From: UBA6544 sp049601975
GTDB taxonomy: Bacteria; Pseudomonadota; Alphaproteobacteria; UBA8366
DNA length: 44,751 nucleotides
Direction of reading: 5' to 3'
Assembly (NCBI GenBank): GCA_049601975.1
Contig: JBMYRC010000016.1
Location: 1-44,751, forward strand
Shown here one piece after another: positions 32,513 to 42,747 of this stretch. A program made the translations under genes and the position numbers. The notes beneath the pieces are model-generated. The model did not search any database and was not told the DNA's origin. It was given only the letters and a program-made list of their open reading frames with translations. Each line of letters begins with the position of its first letter. The first letter of the stretch is position 1.

Positions 32513-34114
32513 ATGGGACAATTGCAGCAACACAGTCAATTCGGCCTGGAGAATCATGGCCTCAACAACGAGGCGGCGGTTCACTGGAATCTAGGTGCCG
32601 AAGCGCTTTACGAAGCGACCATCCGCCAGGGACGCGGAACGGTAGCGAGTGGCGGTTCTTTAGTCGTGGAGACCGGTGCTTATACGGGTCGGTCGTCAAA
32701 CGATAAATACATCATCGAAGAAGAGACCACGTGCGACAACATCTGGTGGGGTGCGGTCAACAAATCGAACACTGAAGCTCGGTTTGATGCGCTCCGTCTA
32801 CAAATGCTCGCGTATTTTCAAGGCCGTGATGTTTACGTACAGGACCTCGTCGCCGGCGCCGATCCGGCTTATCAGTTGAAGGTCCGCGTGATCAGCGAGA
32901 GCCCTTGGCACAGTCTGTTCGCTCGCAACATGTTCCGCCAGCCGACGGCGGAGGAGATGTCTTCTTTCACACCGGAATTGACGATCCTTAACGCGCCTTA
33001 CTATAAGACGCATGCGGAACGCGACGGCGTGAACTCAGATTGCGCCATCATGATGAATTTCAAGGAACGTATGGTTCTGGTTGCCGGCACCCAATACGCA
33101 GGTGAAATTAAGAAGTCGGTCTTCAGTTACCTTAACTACGTGTTGCCTGACCGTAACGTTTTGCCGATGCACTGCTCCGCCAATATCGGCGAGAAAGGCG
33201 ATGTTGGAATTTTCTTCGGTCTTTCCGGGACGGGTAAGACGACCTTGTCCGCGGATGGCACCCGGACCTTGATCGGCGATGACGAGCATGGCTGGACCGA
33301 AGACGGTGTCTTTAACTTTGAAGGTGGTTGCTACGCCAAGGTCATCAATCTCTCGGCCAAGGCCGAGCCGGAAATCTTTGCGACTTGCGGTATGTTCGGC
33401 ACGATCTTAGAGAATGTGGTGATGGATCCGAATACCCGGGTACTGAACCTCGACGATGGATCGCTCACGGAGAATACCCGTGCGTCATATCCCCTGTCGT
33501 TCATCCCGAATGTGGAGATGAGTGGCGTCGGCGGACAGCCGGAAAACGTGGTGATGCTAACAGCGGACGCCTTTGGCGTGTTGCCTCCTATCAGCCGCCT
33601 GTCGGCCGATCAGGCGATGTATCACTTCTTGTCGGGATATACTGCTCGTGTCGGGGGCACCGAACGGGGCCTGACCGAGCCGCAAGCGACGTTCTCGACT
33701 TGTTTCGGCGCGCCCTTCATGCCGCGCCATCCATCGGTCTATGCCAGAATGCTTGGCGAGCGGATTGCCAAGACCGGTGCCAAATGCTGGTTGGTAAATA
33801 CCGGTTGGTCCGGCGGCGCTTATGGCACCGGCAAGCGGATGCAGATTGACTACACACGGGCCATGGTCCGCGCGGCCCTCGACGGCCGATTGGCGGAAGT
33901 GGCGACGACGGCGGATCCGAATTTCGGCCTCAACGTACCGCAAGTCTGCCCGGACGTGCCGAACGAAGTGTTACAACCGCGCGAGACTTGGGGCGACAAA
34001 GGCGCCTACGACACAACGGCACGTGACCTTACGCAAAGGTTCGAAGCGAACTTTAAACAGTTTGAGGAATATGTTGACGATAACGTGAAAGCGGCGGGCG
34101 TTTACGCTGCTTGA
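32513..34114 (+). CDS. pckA: Phosphoenolpyruvate carboxykinase (ATP)
   Basis: A 533-residue enzyme converting oxaloacetate and ATP to PEP, CO2 and ADP, the entry to gluconeogenesis. It starts like the family (FGLENHGLNNEAAVHWNL). TGAYTGRSSNDKY binds substrate, the P-loop GLSGTGKTTL is at residues 236-245, and GDDEHGW holds the metal-binding Asp pair. FNFEGGCYAK and ENTRASYPL follow as usual. ATG 32513 is chosen because it gives the family start; AGAGGG lies very close to it. A clear terminator follows at 34141. Neighbouring chvG/chvI are divergent, as in rhizobia. Confidence 0.97.
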   Translation: MGQLQQHSQFGLENHGLNNEAAVHWNLGAEALYEATIRQGRGTVASGGSLVVETGAYTGRSSNDKYIIEEETTCDNIWWGAVNKSNTEARFDALRLQMLAYFQGRDVYVQDLVAGADPAYQLKVRVISESPWHSLFARNMFRQPTAEEMSSFTPELTILNAPYYKTHAERDGVNSDCAIMMNFKERMVLVAGTQYAGEIKKSVFSYLNYVLPDRNVLPMHCSANIGEKGDVGIFFGLSGTGKTTLSADGTRTLIGDDEHGWTEDGVFNFEGGCYAKVINLSAKAEPEIFATCGMFGTILENVVMDPNTRVLNLDDGSLTENTRASYPLSFIPNVEMSGVGGQPENVVMLTADAFGVLPPISRLSADQAMYHFLSGYTARVGGTERGLTEPQATFSTCFGAPFMPRHPSVYARMLGERIAKTGAKCWLVNTGWSGGAYGTGKRMQIDYTRAMVRAALDGRLAEVATTADPNFGLNVPQVCPDVPNEVLQPRETWGDKGAYDTTARDLTQRFEANFKQFEEYVDDNVKAAGVYAA

Positions 34115-34140
34115 GCCGTTGTTCGATCGAGACGAGAGAG

Positions 34141-34164
34141 GCCGGCTTTTTAGCCGGCTTTTTT
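34141..34164 (+). terminator. Rho-independent terminator of pckA
   Basis: GCCGGC (34141-34146), loop TTTTTA, GCCGGC (34153-34158) and six T bases (34159-34164) form a textbook intrinsic terminator 27 bases after the pckA stop. Its T run abuts the stop of the converging YqaA-like gene. Confidence 0.93.
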
Positions 34165-34601
34165 CAAGTGAGCACACGTTCCGCCAATAGCGCGACAGCT
34201 ACGTAGCGAAGCGTCTTGCCAATCGCGACCAGCAGCAGAAACCGCCAGAACGGGACGCGCAATATACCTGCCGCGAAAGTTATCGGATCACCGACGATCG
34301 GAACCCAGGCGAACAGCAGGGATACTTGTCCGTACCGTGTAAACCATGTAGATGCCCGATCTATCGCGGATGCGGAAACCGGAAACCATCTATGGTCCCG
34401 CCACCTCAGACAGTACCGTCCTAAGACCCAATTAAGGGCGGCCCCCAATGTGTTCGCGATGCTGGCGATACCGATCAGAAACCAAATGTCGAAACCCTCC
34501 GCCGCGACGAGGGCGGAGAGAACCCCTTCCGAGGACAACGGTAGTATCGTCGCAGCCGCTAATGCGCTGACGAAAAGCGACACATATGCAGCCGCTTCCA
34601 A
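34164..34601 (-). CDS. YqaA-like inner-membrane protein (DedA/SNARE-associated superfamily)
   Basis: A 145-residue membrane protein with three or four hydrophobic segments. FIGIASIANTLGAALNWVLGRY-like residues (44-64) and ASTWFTRYGQVSLLFAWVPIVGDPITFAAG (about 83-112) carry the Gly/Pro-rich re-entrant motif of the YqaA/DedA group. Relatives are implicated in membrane lipid flipping and proton-motive force, but the role of YqaA itself is not known. ATG 34601 is the natural start. It converges on pckA and lies 26 bases from the preceding lipoprotein gene. Confidence 0.83.
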   Translation of the reverse strand: MEAAAYVSLFVSALAAATILPLSSEGVLSALVAAEGFDIWFLIGIASIANTLGAALNWVLGRYCLRWRDHRWFPVSASAIDRASTWFTRYGQVSLLFAWVPIVGDPITFAAGILRVPFWRFLLLVAIGKTLRYVAVALLAERVLT

Positions 34602-34627
34602 TTAATTGTTCCTGTCACTTTACGGGT

Positions 34628-35230
34628 TTACAGGGGCTGCGGCACGAATTTGAAGATCGGTACCTGCTGGCGCACGTTTTTGATGTCCCAGCTATAGACG
34701 GTCAACTGGCCGCGCGTCGTAATTTCCTTGGAATTGTGTTTCTTCGGCTGCACGTTGGTCCAAATGCGCACGACGCCGTTGAATTCCAGCCCGGCTTGTT
34801 CAAAGGCATCCGCATGATTTTCGTTCGGCTTGCCGCCGATGATCGTGATCTCTCCGGTGTTCTTATTATATTTTAATGTTAAGAAACGCGAGTTGAGACG
34901 GATGAAATTGAGCGATTTTTCGCTGATAATATAGCCATCACGCTGATATGTGACGTCGAAGCGGGCTTTTTCCTCGTATTGGATTTTCTTGAACGCCGAG
35001 TCGCGACGTAAGTCGCGCTCGGCGATCTCGATTCGGCCCAGAACAGCCGTACTCTGCAAATCACCACGCGCCATGCGTTGCGCCATCGACAAGTCGGTCA
35101 ACTTACCAACATAGGTGAAGCGGTAGCGCCCTTGCCGGTCGATCTGAATATCCGCTTCAAAATCGCTCGGGAAGTAGCAACCGCTGATGGTGGCCACTGC
35201 GAGTAGCAGAATACCGATTCGCTTCAACAC
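34628..35230 (-). CDS. Predicted lipoprotein of unknown function (200 aa)
   Basis: The N-terminus (MLKRIGILLLAVATISGC) is a lipoprotein signal with lipobox ISGC, so the mature protein starts at Cys18 and is lipid-anchored. The remainder is soluble and strand-rich, with an early FEADIQIDRQGRYRFTYVG block and a middle helix rich in Arg and Glu (RIEIAERDLRRDSAFKKI). No family is recognised. It follows the nitrile-hydratase-like genes by 16 bases on the same strand and could share their transcript. Nothing in it suggests catalysis. Confidence 0.8.
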   Translation of the reverse strand: MLKRIGILLLAVATISGCYFPSDFEADIQIDRQGRYRFTYVGKLTDLSMAQRMARGDLQSTAVLGRIEIAERDLRRDSAFKKIQYEEKARFDVTYQRDGYIISEKSLNFIRLNSRFLTLKYNKNTGEITIIGGKPNENHADAFEQAGLEFNGVVRIWTNVQPKKHNSKEITTRGQLTVYSWDIKNVRQQVPIFKFVPQPL

Positions 35231-35246
35231 GTCGTTTTGCTATCCT

Positions 35247-35891
35247 CTAAGCCGGGTTCTTCGCGACGGAAACGCCGATCATGCTATCACGGGTGACCAA
35301 TTCGGTCAGCTCTTTCTCGCTCATCGACTCGGAGCCTTCGGGGCGCTTCGGAATGACGAGAAACCGTAAATCCGCCGTGCTGTCATGGACGCGGACGTCG
35401 ATATCGTCCGGCATGACAGTGCCGAACTCCGCCAAGACCTTGCGGGGTTCGCGCACGGTGCGGCTGCGATAGGCGCGCGATTTGTACCAATCCGGCGGCA
35501 GGCCAATCAACGAGCGCGGGTAACAAGAACACAGAGTGCAGACGACCACGTTATGGACGTCGTCTGTGTTCTCGACACCGCGAATCGGAATGTCACCGGC
35601 GTCGATATCCATCTCGGCCGCTGCGCCGTTAACATCGGCGATCAAGCGTTCCTTGAAGGCAGGATCAGTCCAGGCCTTCGCGATCAAACGGGCGCCGAAG
35701 ACCGGCGAGCGGGAATCCTGCTGTTCCATTTGATTGCGCAATTCGTCGCCAGTGATGACATCCTTTTCGACCAACAACTCCGCCAAGGCCTCCGTCATCA
35801 CCTTATAATAGGTGATCGGCTGGTCCTCGAGGTCCGGTTGTTTAGGGTGCTGGTGACCGTGCTCGTGATCGTGGTGGTGATGTTCGCTCAT
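35247..35891 (-). CDS. Nitrile hydratase alpha / thiocyanate hydrolase gamma-like subunit, cobalt type, His-rich N-terminus
   Basis: The 214-residue metal-binding subunit of a nitrile-hydratase-family enzyme. The metal site VCTLCSCYP places Cys118, Cys121, Ser122 and Cys123; Thr in the second position marks the cobalt type (iron types have Ser). LPPDWYKSRAYRSRTVREPRKVL and DSTADLRFLVIP follow as usual. Residues 4-15 are nearly all His (HHHHDHEHGHQH), an uncommon tail that probably binds metal. It is the third of three genes, with the two halves of the beta subunit encoded upstream as separate ORFs; the gap to the preceding stop is one base. Nitrile hydration to amides or thiocyanate hydrolysis are both possible. 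ATG 35891 is preferred over earlier in-frame ATGs that overlap the previous gene. Confidence 0.9.
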   Translation of the reverse strand: MSEHHHHDHEHGHQHPKQPDLEDQPITYYKVMTEALAELLVEKDVITGDELRNQMEQQDSRSPVFGARLIAKAWTDPAFKERLIADVNGAAAEMDIDAGDIPIRGVENTDDVHNVVVCTLCSCYPRSLIGLPPDWYKSRAYRSRTVREPRKVLAEFGTVMPDDIDVRVHDSTADLRFLVIPKRPEGSESMSEKELTELVTRDSMIGVSVAKNPA

Positions 35892-35892
35892 C

Positions 35893-36189
35893 TCAGGCTG
35901 CTCCTTCGCCGGGCTCAAGCCAATTTTCATAAAGATCGACCAATGCCGTATCGGCATTCGATCCTTCATAGTTGGGCCACACATCGTTCTGGCGGAATTG
36001 CACGCGATATAGCATCAACGCCGGTTTTCCGTCGCGGCCATAAGCTAATTCCTCTGGATTGGCGTAAGTCCCCACGACTTCATGGATAATGCCTTTTTGG
36101 CCGCGGATGAAAAAAGGCGTGCGGACATGGCCCGGCGGAAACGCGCGCCGCACGGTCACCGCATCGCCGACAGAATATTTTGCCGCCAT
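35893..36189 (-). CDS. Nitrile hydratase beta C-terminal-domain-like subunit (thiocyanate hydrolase alpha-like)
   Basis: A 98-residue protein equal to the SH3-like C-terminal half of nitrile hydratase beta. FPPGHVRTPFFIRGQKGIIHEVVG and LYRVQFRQNDVW are the family blocks, ending in LVDLYENWLEP. It is a complete ORF, not a fragment: its ATG overlaps the stop of the preceding gene (TAATG) and its stop lies one base before the alpha-type gene. Order and division match the three-subunit thiocyanate hydrolase (scnB-scnA-scnC) and three-subunit nitrile hydratases. The protein should cover the active site of the metal subunit. Confidence 0.87.
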   Translation of the reverse strand: MAAKYSVGDAVTVRRAFPPGHVRTPFFIRGQKGIIHEVVGTYANPEELAYGRDGKPALMLYRVQFRQNDVWPNYEGSNADTALVDLYENWLEPGEGAA

Positions 36190-36527
36190 TACGAGCCCTC
36201 CGCGTCGGCCTTGAGCCGCGCCTCGACTTCTTCCATGCGTCGGCCCAATTCGTCGATCGTAATGATACCTTTTTCGATCAGAATATTGGTAGTCGATGCC
36301 GCCCAACGTTCGTAATAGGTCATCTCGTCATACGCTTTAGCGCCCAATTCCTCGATGCCACGCCGCATCTCGTCAACTGTGAACAAGTTGCGTTTCTCGT
36401 CCGCCAGCAGTCGGCGTACAGCGTCGATCTTCTTTTCCCAATAGGCGTAATCGTGTTCATTGTCGGCCTCGACCGGACCTGCACCAAGCCCGCCCATGTC
36501 GTGATGCCGTCTCCCGAATTCGCTCAT
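36189..36527 (-). CDS. Nitrile hydratase beta N-terminal-domain-like subunit (thiocyanate hydrolase beta-like)
   Basis: A 112-residue helical protein matching the N-terminal half of nitrile hydratase beta: HDMGGLGAGPVEADNEHDYAYWEKK at the start and YDEMTYYERWAASTTNILIEKGIIT near residues 66-90. Proteins of this shape also serve as the small activator that delivers cobalt, so it could act as subunit, activator or both; no other activator gene is in the window. GGGAG precedes the ATG at 36527, making this the first gene of the three. Its stop overlaps the next start as TAATG. Confidence 0.87.
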   Translation of the reverse strand: MSEFGRRHHDMGGLGAGPVEADNEHDYAYWEKKIDAVRRLLADEKRNLFTVDEMRRGIEELGAKAYDEMTYYERWAASTTNILIEKGIITIDELGRRMEEVEARLKADAEGS

Positions 36528-36598
36528 CTTCTGCTCCCTTAAACTTCTTACCGGTCAGTATGGAATCCTTGACGGCAACGAAGCAAGCCACCTGAATC

Positions 36599-37219
36599 TT
36601 AACTAAGCGGATTCATTGCATGCAGCCTATATCCCGGACGCTCGCCAAGCGAGGCATACCATCGGTCCAAATTTGGCATCGCCGGGCGGTCTTCGACCAA
36701 GGAAAAGTAACGGAAGGCCGCCGCCCCGACAGGGATGTCGCCGACCGTCAACTGTTCGCCATGCACGAAACTTTTGCCTTCAAGATGGCGGTCCAGGACT
36801 GACCAGAGTGCCCCTGCCTCTTTCTTAGCACGGGCGATGGCGTCATTGTCGCGGTTGGCTTCGACGGTCCGCACAAGGCCCCAAAAGATCGTCGTCATCG
36901 GTGCATGCAAATGACCGGTATACCAATCCATCCAGATTTCGCTTTTCGCCAATTCGCCGAGGTCTTCTGGCCATAAGGTGCCGACGCCGTGCTTGGCCGC
37001 GAGGTAGCGCACAATGGTCTGCGATTCCCATAGGATGAGTCCGTTGTCATCGATCGTCGGGACCCGGCCCATGGGGTTCTTCGCCAGATAGTCCGGCTGA
37101 TCGTTGCCCCCGAAAGCACCACCGATATCGGTGCGGTCGAAACTCAGGCCGAGTTCGGCCGCACACCACAGCACCTTGATGACATTGACCGAATTGTTTC
37201 GTCCCAAAACTTTCAGCAT
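36599..37219 (-). CDS. Glutathione S-transferase family protein
   Basis: A 206-residue cytosolic GST-fold protein. The thioredoxin-like half has the start LKVLGRNNSVNVIKVLWCAAELGLSF, NPMGRVPTIDD with the cis-proline, and WESQTIVRYLA that binds glutathione. The helical C-terminal half includes FVHGEQLTVGDIPVGAAAFRY with the structural Asp. The likely catalytic residue is Ser or Asn near position 9. Substrate is unknown. It is 7 bases after the malate/lactate dehydrogenase gene and 71 bases before the nitrile-hydratase-like genes on the same strand, so detoxification of an electrophilic nitrile or thiocyanate-related compound is possible but only inferred. Confidence 0.9.
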   Translation of the reverse strand: MLKVLGRNNSVNVIKVLWCAAELGLSFDRTDIGGAFGGNDQPDYLAKNPMGRVPTIDDNGLILWESQTIVRYLAAKHGVGTLWPEDLGELAKSEIWMDWYTGHLHAPMTTIFWGLVRTVEANRDNDAIARAKKEAGALWSVLDRHLEGKSFVHGEQLTVGDIPVGAAAFRYFSLVEDRPAMPNLDRWYASLGERPGYRLHAMNPLS

Positions 37220-37226
37220 ATCGCTA

Positions 37227-38300
37227 TTATCCCTCGTCCTGAATTTCCGCCATTTTTTGACGCGACAGGCCAACCGATTCGCCGGCAGCCATCAGGGCTT
37301 CCCATGTGTTCTCTTCAATCTCGATGCCGCCCTCGATCATTGCCGCGCGCTTAATCCGCTCCGGCTCTCCGGCGACCAAAACAGGTTTATCCGGATCGGC
37401 AGGTGGCGAGCCCTTGGCATAGGCGATCATCGCATCGACTTCATGCTTCATATAGCTGTCTTCGACGAAGCGCGACGGATCCATTACAACCGCCAACATA
37501 TTGTTGGTCGTCGTATCGGAAGTTTGATTTTCCGGCTGCAGAGTGCCGCCTCCGGTCAACATGCCGCCGAAAAATTCACACACCATGGCAAGGCCATAGC
37601 CCTTATGCTCGCCCATCGGTAGCAAGGCACCCCGAGGATCTGCCCACATCACGTTCGGGTCTTGGGACGGTTTCCCGTCGGCATCCAAGACATAGCCCTC
37701 GCTAAGCGGTTCTTCTTTCATCATCGCGACCCGCGCCTTACCCATTGCGATGCGGCTCGTGGCCATATCCAGGATAAAGGCTGGATTCTTGTCTGTGGCC
37801 GGAATGGCGAAGACGACCGGATTTGTCGACAGCCGCGAATCCGTTCCGCCAAAGGGGGCTACGATGGAAGAGCGGCCGATGACATTGACGAAATGCATCG
37901 AGGCGAATCCCGCGTCGGCGCACATTTCCCCATAAGTCCCCACACGTCCGATATGGCAGGAATTACGTAATCCCAAAATCGCGAAACCGTCCTTTTGCGC
38001 CTTGGCGATGGCCAACTCGGTCGCTTGGCGTGCCACGGCTTGCCCGTAGCCCCGATTACCGTCGACGATTAGCAGCGGACCGCTATCGGTGACGACGGAA
38101 ACCGTCGTGTTGGGTCGCAACTCGTCTCGATGCAATGCCTCGTAGTAGCGCGGGATCATGCCGACCCCATGGCTTGGGTGGCCCTTCAGATGGGCTTCCA
38201 CCAGATGGTCGGTGACGATTTCGGCTTCGCTGGACTCGCTGCCGCCGGATTCCAATATGGCGCGTGTGACCCGGCGCAGGGTTTTGTGATTGATCAACAT
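37227..38300 (-). CDS. Malate/L-lactate dehydrogenase family oxidoreductase (Ldh2 type)
   Basis: A 357-residue NAD(P)-dependent 2-hydroxy-acid dehydrogenase of the Ldh2/YlbC/AllD fold, unrelated to classical Rossmann lactate dehydrogenases. GHPSHGVGMIPRY (with the catalytic His), LLIVDGNRGYGQAVARQA, RNSCHIGRVGTYGE and DMATSRIAMGKARVA are family blocks. The substrate may be malate, sulfolactate or ureidoglycolate; the sequence alone does not decide. ATG 38300 gives the usual family beginning (MLINHKTLRRVTRAIL). GGAGG lies rather far upstream. It follows polA by 73 bases. Confidence 0.9.
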   Translation of the reverse strand: MLINHKTLRRVTRAILESGGSESSEAEIVTDHLVEAHLKGHPSHGVGMIPRYYEALHRDELRPNTTVSVVTDSGPLLIVDGNRGYGQAVARQATELAIAKAQKDGFAILGLRNSCHIGRVGTYGEMCADAGFASMHFVNVIGRSSIVAPFGGTDSRLSTNPVVFAIPATDKNPAFILDMATSRIAMGKARVAMMKEEPLSEGYVLDADGKPSQDPNVMWADPRGALLPMGEHKGYGLAMVCEFFGGMLTGGGTLQPENQTSDTTTNNMLAVVMDPSRFVEDSYMKHEVDAMIAYAKGSPPADPDKPVLVAGEPERIKRAAMIEGGIEIEENTWEALMAAGESVGLSRQKMAEIQDEG

Positions 38301-38373
38301 CGCTTCTACTGTGTCCTCCAGAAAAGGCTCGAGACGGACTCCGGCCGAGCAGGGATAGGATGAAACTAGTGCG

Positions 38374-41268
38374 TTAGTGCGCCGCCGCCCAATCGTCGCC
38401 GACACCGGCATCGACAACCAGCGGTACTTTCAGCTCCAACGCCGGGAGGGCCGCCCCTTCCATTGCGCCGCGTACGGCGGCAATGGTTTTTTCCACCTGA
38501 TCTTCCGGCGCTTCGAACAGCAACTCATCGTGGACTTGCAACAGCATGCGGGCATCGACGCCTGCATCGGTAAGCGCCCTTGGCACTCGGATCATCGCAC
38601 GTTTGATAATGTCGGCGGCCGAGCCTTGGATCGGCGCGTTGATCGCTTGGCGTTCCGCGTAGTTCTTCTGCATTGGGTTTTTGGCGTTGATTGATTCCAA
38701 ATGAATGCGCCGTCCGAACAATGTCTCGACCAAACCCGCCTTGCGGCATTGCTCTACCGCGCTGTCCATATAGTTGCGGATACCGGGATAGCGTTCGAAA
38801 TAGGCGTCGATATATTCCTTGGCGGCTCCCCGCGGAATACTCAACTGGCGCGCCAGACCGAAAGCGCTGATGCCGTAGATAATGCCGAAATTGATGGCCT
38901 TTGCCTGCCGGCGAACCAGTGGGTCCATGCCTTCGATCGGCAGATTGAAGACCTGGCTCGCGGTCATCGCGTGGATGTCCTGGCCGTCTCGGAAAGCTTC
39001 AACCAAGGCTTCGATTCCGGCCATATGAGCGAGGACCCGCAACTCGATCTGACTGTAGTCGAGGGAAATCAGCTTCCAGCCTTCACGCGGTACAAAGGCG
39101 CTTCTGATTTTTCGGCCCTCTTCGGTGCGGGCTGGGATATTCTGCAAGTTCGGATCAGTCGACGACAAGCGGCCGGTCTGTGCGCCGGTCATGGCGTAGG
39201 ACGTGTGGATGCGGCCCGTCGCCGGATTAATCTGCTCCACCAAGGCGTCGGAATAGGTGCTTTTTAACTTAGCAATCTGGCGCCACTCGATTACGCGCGC
39301 CGGTAGATCATGGCCATTCGCCGCCAGGTCTTCCAATACGCTAGCATCGGTGCCGAAACCGCCGCTTTTGTTTTTCTTGCCGCCCGGCAGGCTCATTTTC
39401 TCGAAGAGGATCTCGCCGAGCTGTTTTGGAGAGCCGATATTGAAGGCCTCCCCGGCCAGCTCGTGAACTTCGGCTTCGAGTCCTGCCAATCGCTGGGTGA
39501 AATCGCGCGAAAGGCCGCGCAACTTCTCCGGATCGACTCGGATACCCTCTTTTTCCATCGCGGCGACGATAGGGACCAAGGGCCGCTCGATGGTCTCATA
39601 GACCGTGGTCATCTTTTCTTGTACCAAACGCGGTTTCAGGGCTTGGTGCAGGCGCCAGGTGATGTCGGCATCCTCCGCCGCGTAATCGCGGGCGGCTTCC
39701 AGCGGCACATAGTCGAAGGTGATCTGCTTCTTGCCGGTCCCGACGACTTCCTTGAACTTCACAGTCGAGACACCGAGATGGGCTTCCGCCAACACGTCCA
39801 TGCCGTGGCCGTGCCGCCCGCCGTCGAGGACGAAAGACAACAGCATCGTATCGTCGATGGGCGTCACGTCGACGTTGTAGCGCGACAAAACCAACGAATC
39901 GTATTTGATATTCTGCCCGATCTTGAGGACTGAAGGGTCGTCGAGTAATGGCGCTAAAATATCGAGGGCAAGTTGGCGTGAAATTTGCTCCGGCGCTTCG
40001 TCCGCCTCACCGCCGCCATCGCCCAAATCAAAGGCTCCTTGGCCGTTTGGCGCTTTATGGGCCACTGGAATATAACACGCACGTCCCGCTTGGACGGAGA
40101 GCGAAAGACCGACCAATTCCGCCGACATCGCGTCGAGCGACGTTGTCTCGGTATCAACAGCGACCATCCCGACCGCCCGCGCCTTGTTGACCCAAGCCTG
40201 AAGGCTCGCCTCGTCCCGCACCAATTCGTAGACGATTTCGCTGGGCGCAGCGGCTGGACCGGCCCCACCGGACACAGCGCCGCCACTGTTCTCGATGGCG
40301 GCGAGGGTTTTGCGCAAAGCCTGATTGCGCTTCTCTTCTGGCAGGGTCTCGAAGGCACTCGTAAAGTGGTCGTCGAATTCCGCCTGCGCTTGGTCGTCGA
40401 GAGCGCTGCGCAATTCTGCCAAAATAGCATCAAACCCCTGGGTCGCGAGCCAAGGCACCAGTTTCGCTAATTCATGCTCCGGCACATCGAGAGCGTCCAC
40501 CGGCAAGTCTACCGGCACGTCGTCCTTCAGCGTAACAAGCTCCAAGGAGACCCGCGCCAAATCTGCGAATTCGAGAAGATTTTCGCGCCGCTTGTTTTGT
40601 CTGATCTCACCGGCCCGCGCCAAGAGCGTATCGAGATCGCCATACTCGTTGATAAGTAACGCCGCCGTCTTCACACCGATTCCCGGCACGCCCGGCACAT
40701 TGTCAACCGAATCACCGGCAAGCGCTTGCACCTCGACGACTTTCTCCGGCCCGACACCAAATTTCTCAATGACCTCATCTCGGCCGATGCGGCGGTTCTT
40801 CATCTCGTCGAACATACCGACCTTATCGTTGACGAGCTGCATCAAATCCTTGTCGGAAGAGATGATCGTGACCTCCGCGCCCACCGCGACCGCTTGGCGC
40901 GCATAGGTCGCGATAATGTCGTCGGCCTCGAAGCCGGGAATCTCGATTGTGTGCAGATTGAACGCCTCGCTTGCTTCCTTGATCAGCGGGAATTGCGGCA
41001 CCAGTTCTTCCGGCGCGGGCGGACGTTGGGCTTTGTAATCGGGATAAAGATCATTGCGAAACGTTTTGCGGGCGGCATCGAAAATGACCGCGATATGATC
41101 GGCTTCGGTATCGCGCAGTAATTTCATCAACATCCGCGTGAAACCGAAGACGGCGTTCACCGGTGTTCCGTCGGGGCGGCTCAAGGGCCGAATTGCATGA
41201 AAGGCCCGAAAGATAAATCCGGACCCGTCGACGAGATAGAGATGTTTCAGCGGAGCGGCCTCGGCCAT
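38374..41268 (-). CDS. polA: DNA polymerase I
   Basis: A 964-residue three-domain polymerase for Okazaki fragment maturation and repair. The 5'-3' exonuclease covers about residues 1-290 (YLVDGSGFIFRAFHA, IISSDKDLMQLV, GVPGIGVKTAALLI). The 3'-5' exonuclease is intact, with DTETTSLD and YAAEDADITWRL. The polymerase domain has ISLDYSQIELRVLAHMAG (motif A), RRQAKAINFGIIYG (motif B) and VHDELLFE (motif C, His-Asp-Glu near 913-915). All three activities should be present. ATG 41268 gives the normal start. Confidence 0.97.
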   Translation of the reverse strand: MAEAAPLKHLYLVDGSGFIFRAFHAIRPLSRPDGTPVNAVFGFTRMLMKLLRDTEADHIAVIFDAARKTFRNDLYPDYKAQRPPAPEELVPQFPLIKEASEAFNLHTIEIPGFEADDIIATYARQAVAVGAEVTIISSDKDLMQLVNDKVGMFDEMKNRRIGRDEVIEKFGVGPEKVVEVQALAGDSVDNVPGVPGIGVKTAALLINEYGDLDTLLARAGEIRQNKRRENLLEFADLARVSLELVTLKDDVPVDLPVDALDVPEHELAKLVPWLATQGFDAILAELRSALDDQAQAEFDDHFTSAFETLPEEKRNQALRKTLAAIENSGGAVSGGAGPAAAPSEIVYELVRDEASLQAWVNKARAVGMVAVDTETTSLDAMSAELVGLSLSVQAGRACYIPVAHKAPNGQGAFDLGDGGGEADEAPEQISRQLALDILAPLLDDPSVLKIGQNIKYDSLVLSRYNVDVTPIDDTMLLSFVLDGGRHGHGMDVLAEAHLGVSTVKFKEVVGTGKKQITFDYVPLEAARDYAAEDADITWRLHQALKPRLVQEKMTTVYETIERPLVPIVAAMEKEGIRVDPEKLRGLSRDFTQRLAGLEAEVHELAGEAFNIGSPKQLGEILFEKMSLPGGKKNKSGGFGTDASVLEDLAANGHDLPARVIEWRQIAKLKSTYSDALVEQINPATGRIHTSYAMTGAQTGRLSSTDPNLQNIPARTEEGRKIRSAFVPREGWKLISLDYSQIELRVLAHMAGIEALVEAFRDGQDIHAMTASQVFNLPIEGMDPLVRRQAKAINFGIIYGISAFGLARQLSIPRGAAKEYIDAYFERYPGIRNYMDSAVEQCRKAGLVETLFGRRIHLESINAKNPMQKNYAERQAINAPIQGSAADIIKRAMIRVPRALTDAGVDARMLLQVHDELLFEAPEDQVEKTIAAVRGAMEGAALPALELKVPLVVDAGVGDDWAAAH

Positions 41269-41361
41269 ACCGGGTATCCTTCAGCTACGGGGACTGCGAT
41301 GGAGAGCTTGATTGTAATTGGTCTGAGCGGTTTCGTCTTGCAGCGATCCGCCCGAGTGGTC

Positions 41362-41541
41362 CTAATGCGCGTGGGAGGGTGTCGCCCCTTCCTTTAGATT
41401 AAACCGGCGGCCGCAATAGGGGCAATCGACGCTGCCTCCATCCCCTAAGTTAAGGTAGACAAGGGGATGCCCCAAGGCACCTCCACCGCCATCGCAACTC
41501 GTCCGCATCTCTTCGACTTCGATTGTCTCTGGCGGTTCCAT
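41362..41541 (-). CDS. Zinc-finger domain protein, CHCC type
   Basis: A 59-residue protein with Cys16, His25, Cys40 and Cys43 (TSCDGGGGALGHP, then VDCPYCGRRF), the CHCC zinc-binding pattern shared with the NDUFS6 accessory subunit of complex I. LVYLNLGDGG between them is also conserved. Relatives in alphaproteobacteria are small stand-alone proteins, possibly associated with NADH dehydrogenase. ATG 41541 fits the family; ATG 41568 is an alternative. It is divergent from the hydrolase at 41643. Confidence 0.88.
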   Translation of the reverse strand: MEPPETIEVEEMRTSCDGGGGALGHPLVYLNLGDGGSVDCPYCGRRFNLKEGATPSHAH

Positions 41542-41642
41542 TTTCGCTTTCACCCTATGCAAATTCATCTGCGCACGGTTTGACCGCACGCTTGCAGGGA
41601 TGATACCGAATGCGGGCCGGTAATCAATATTCGGAATGCGGA

Positions 41643-42747
<1,105 letters not shown>

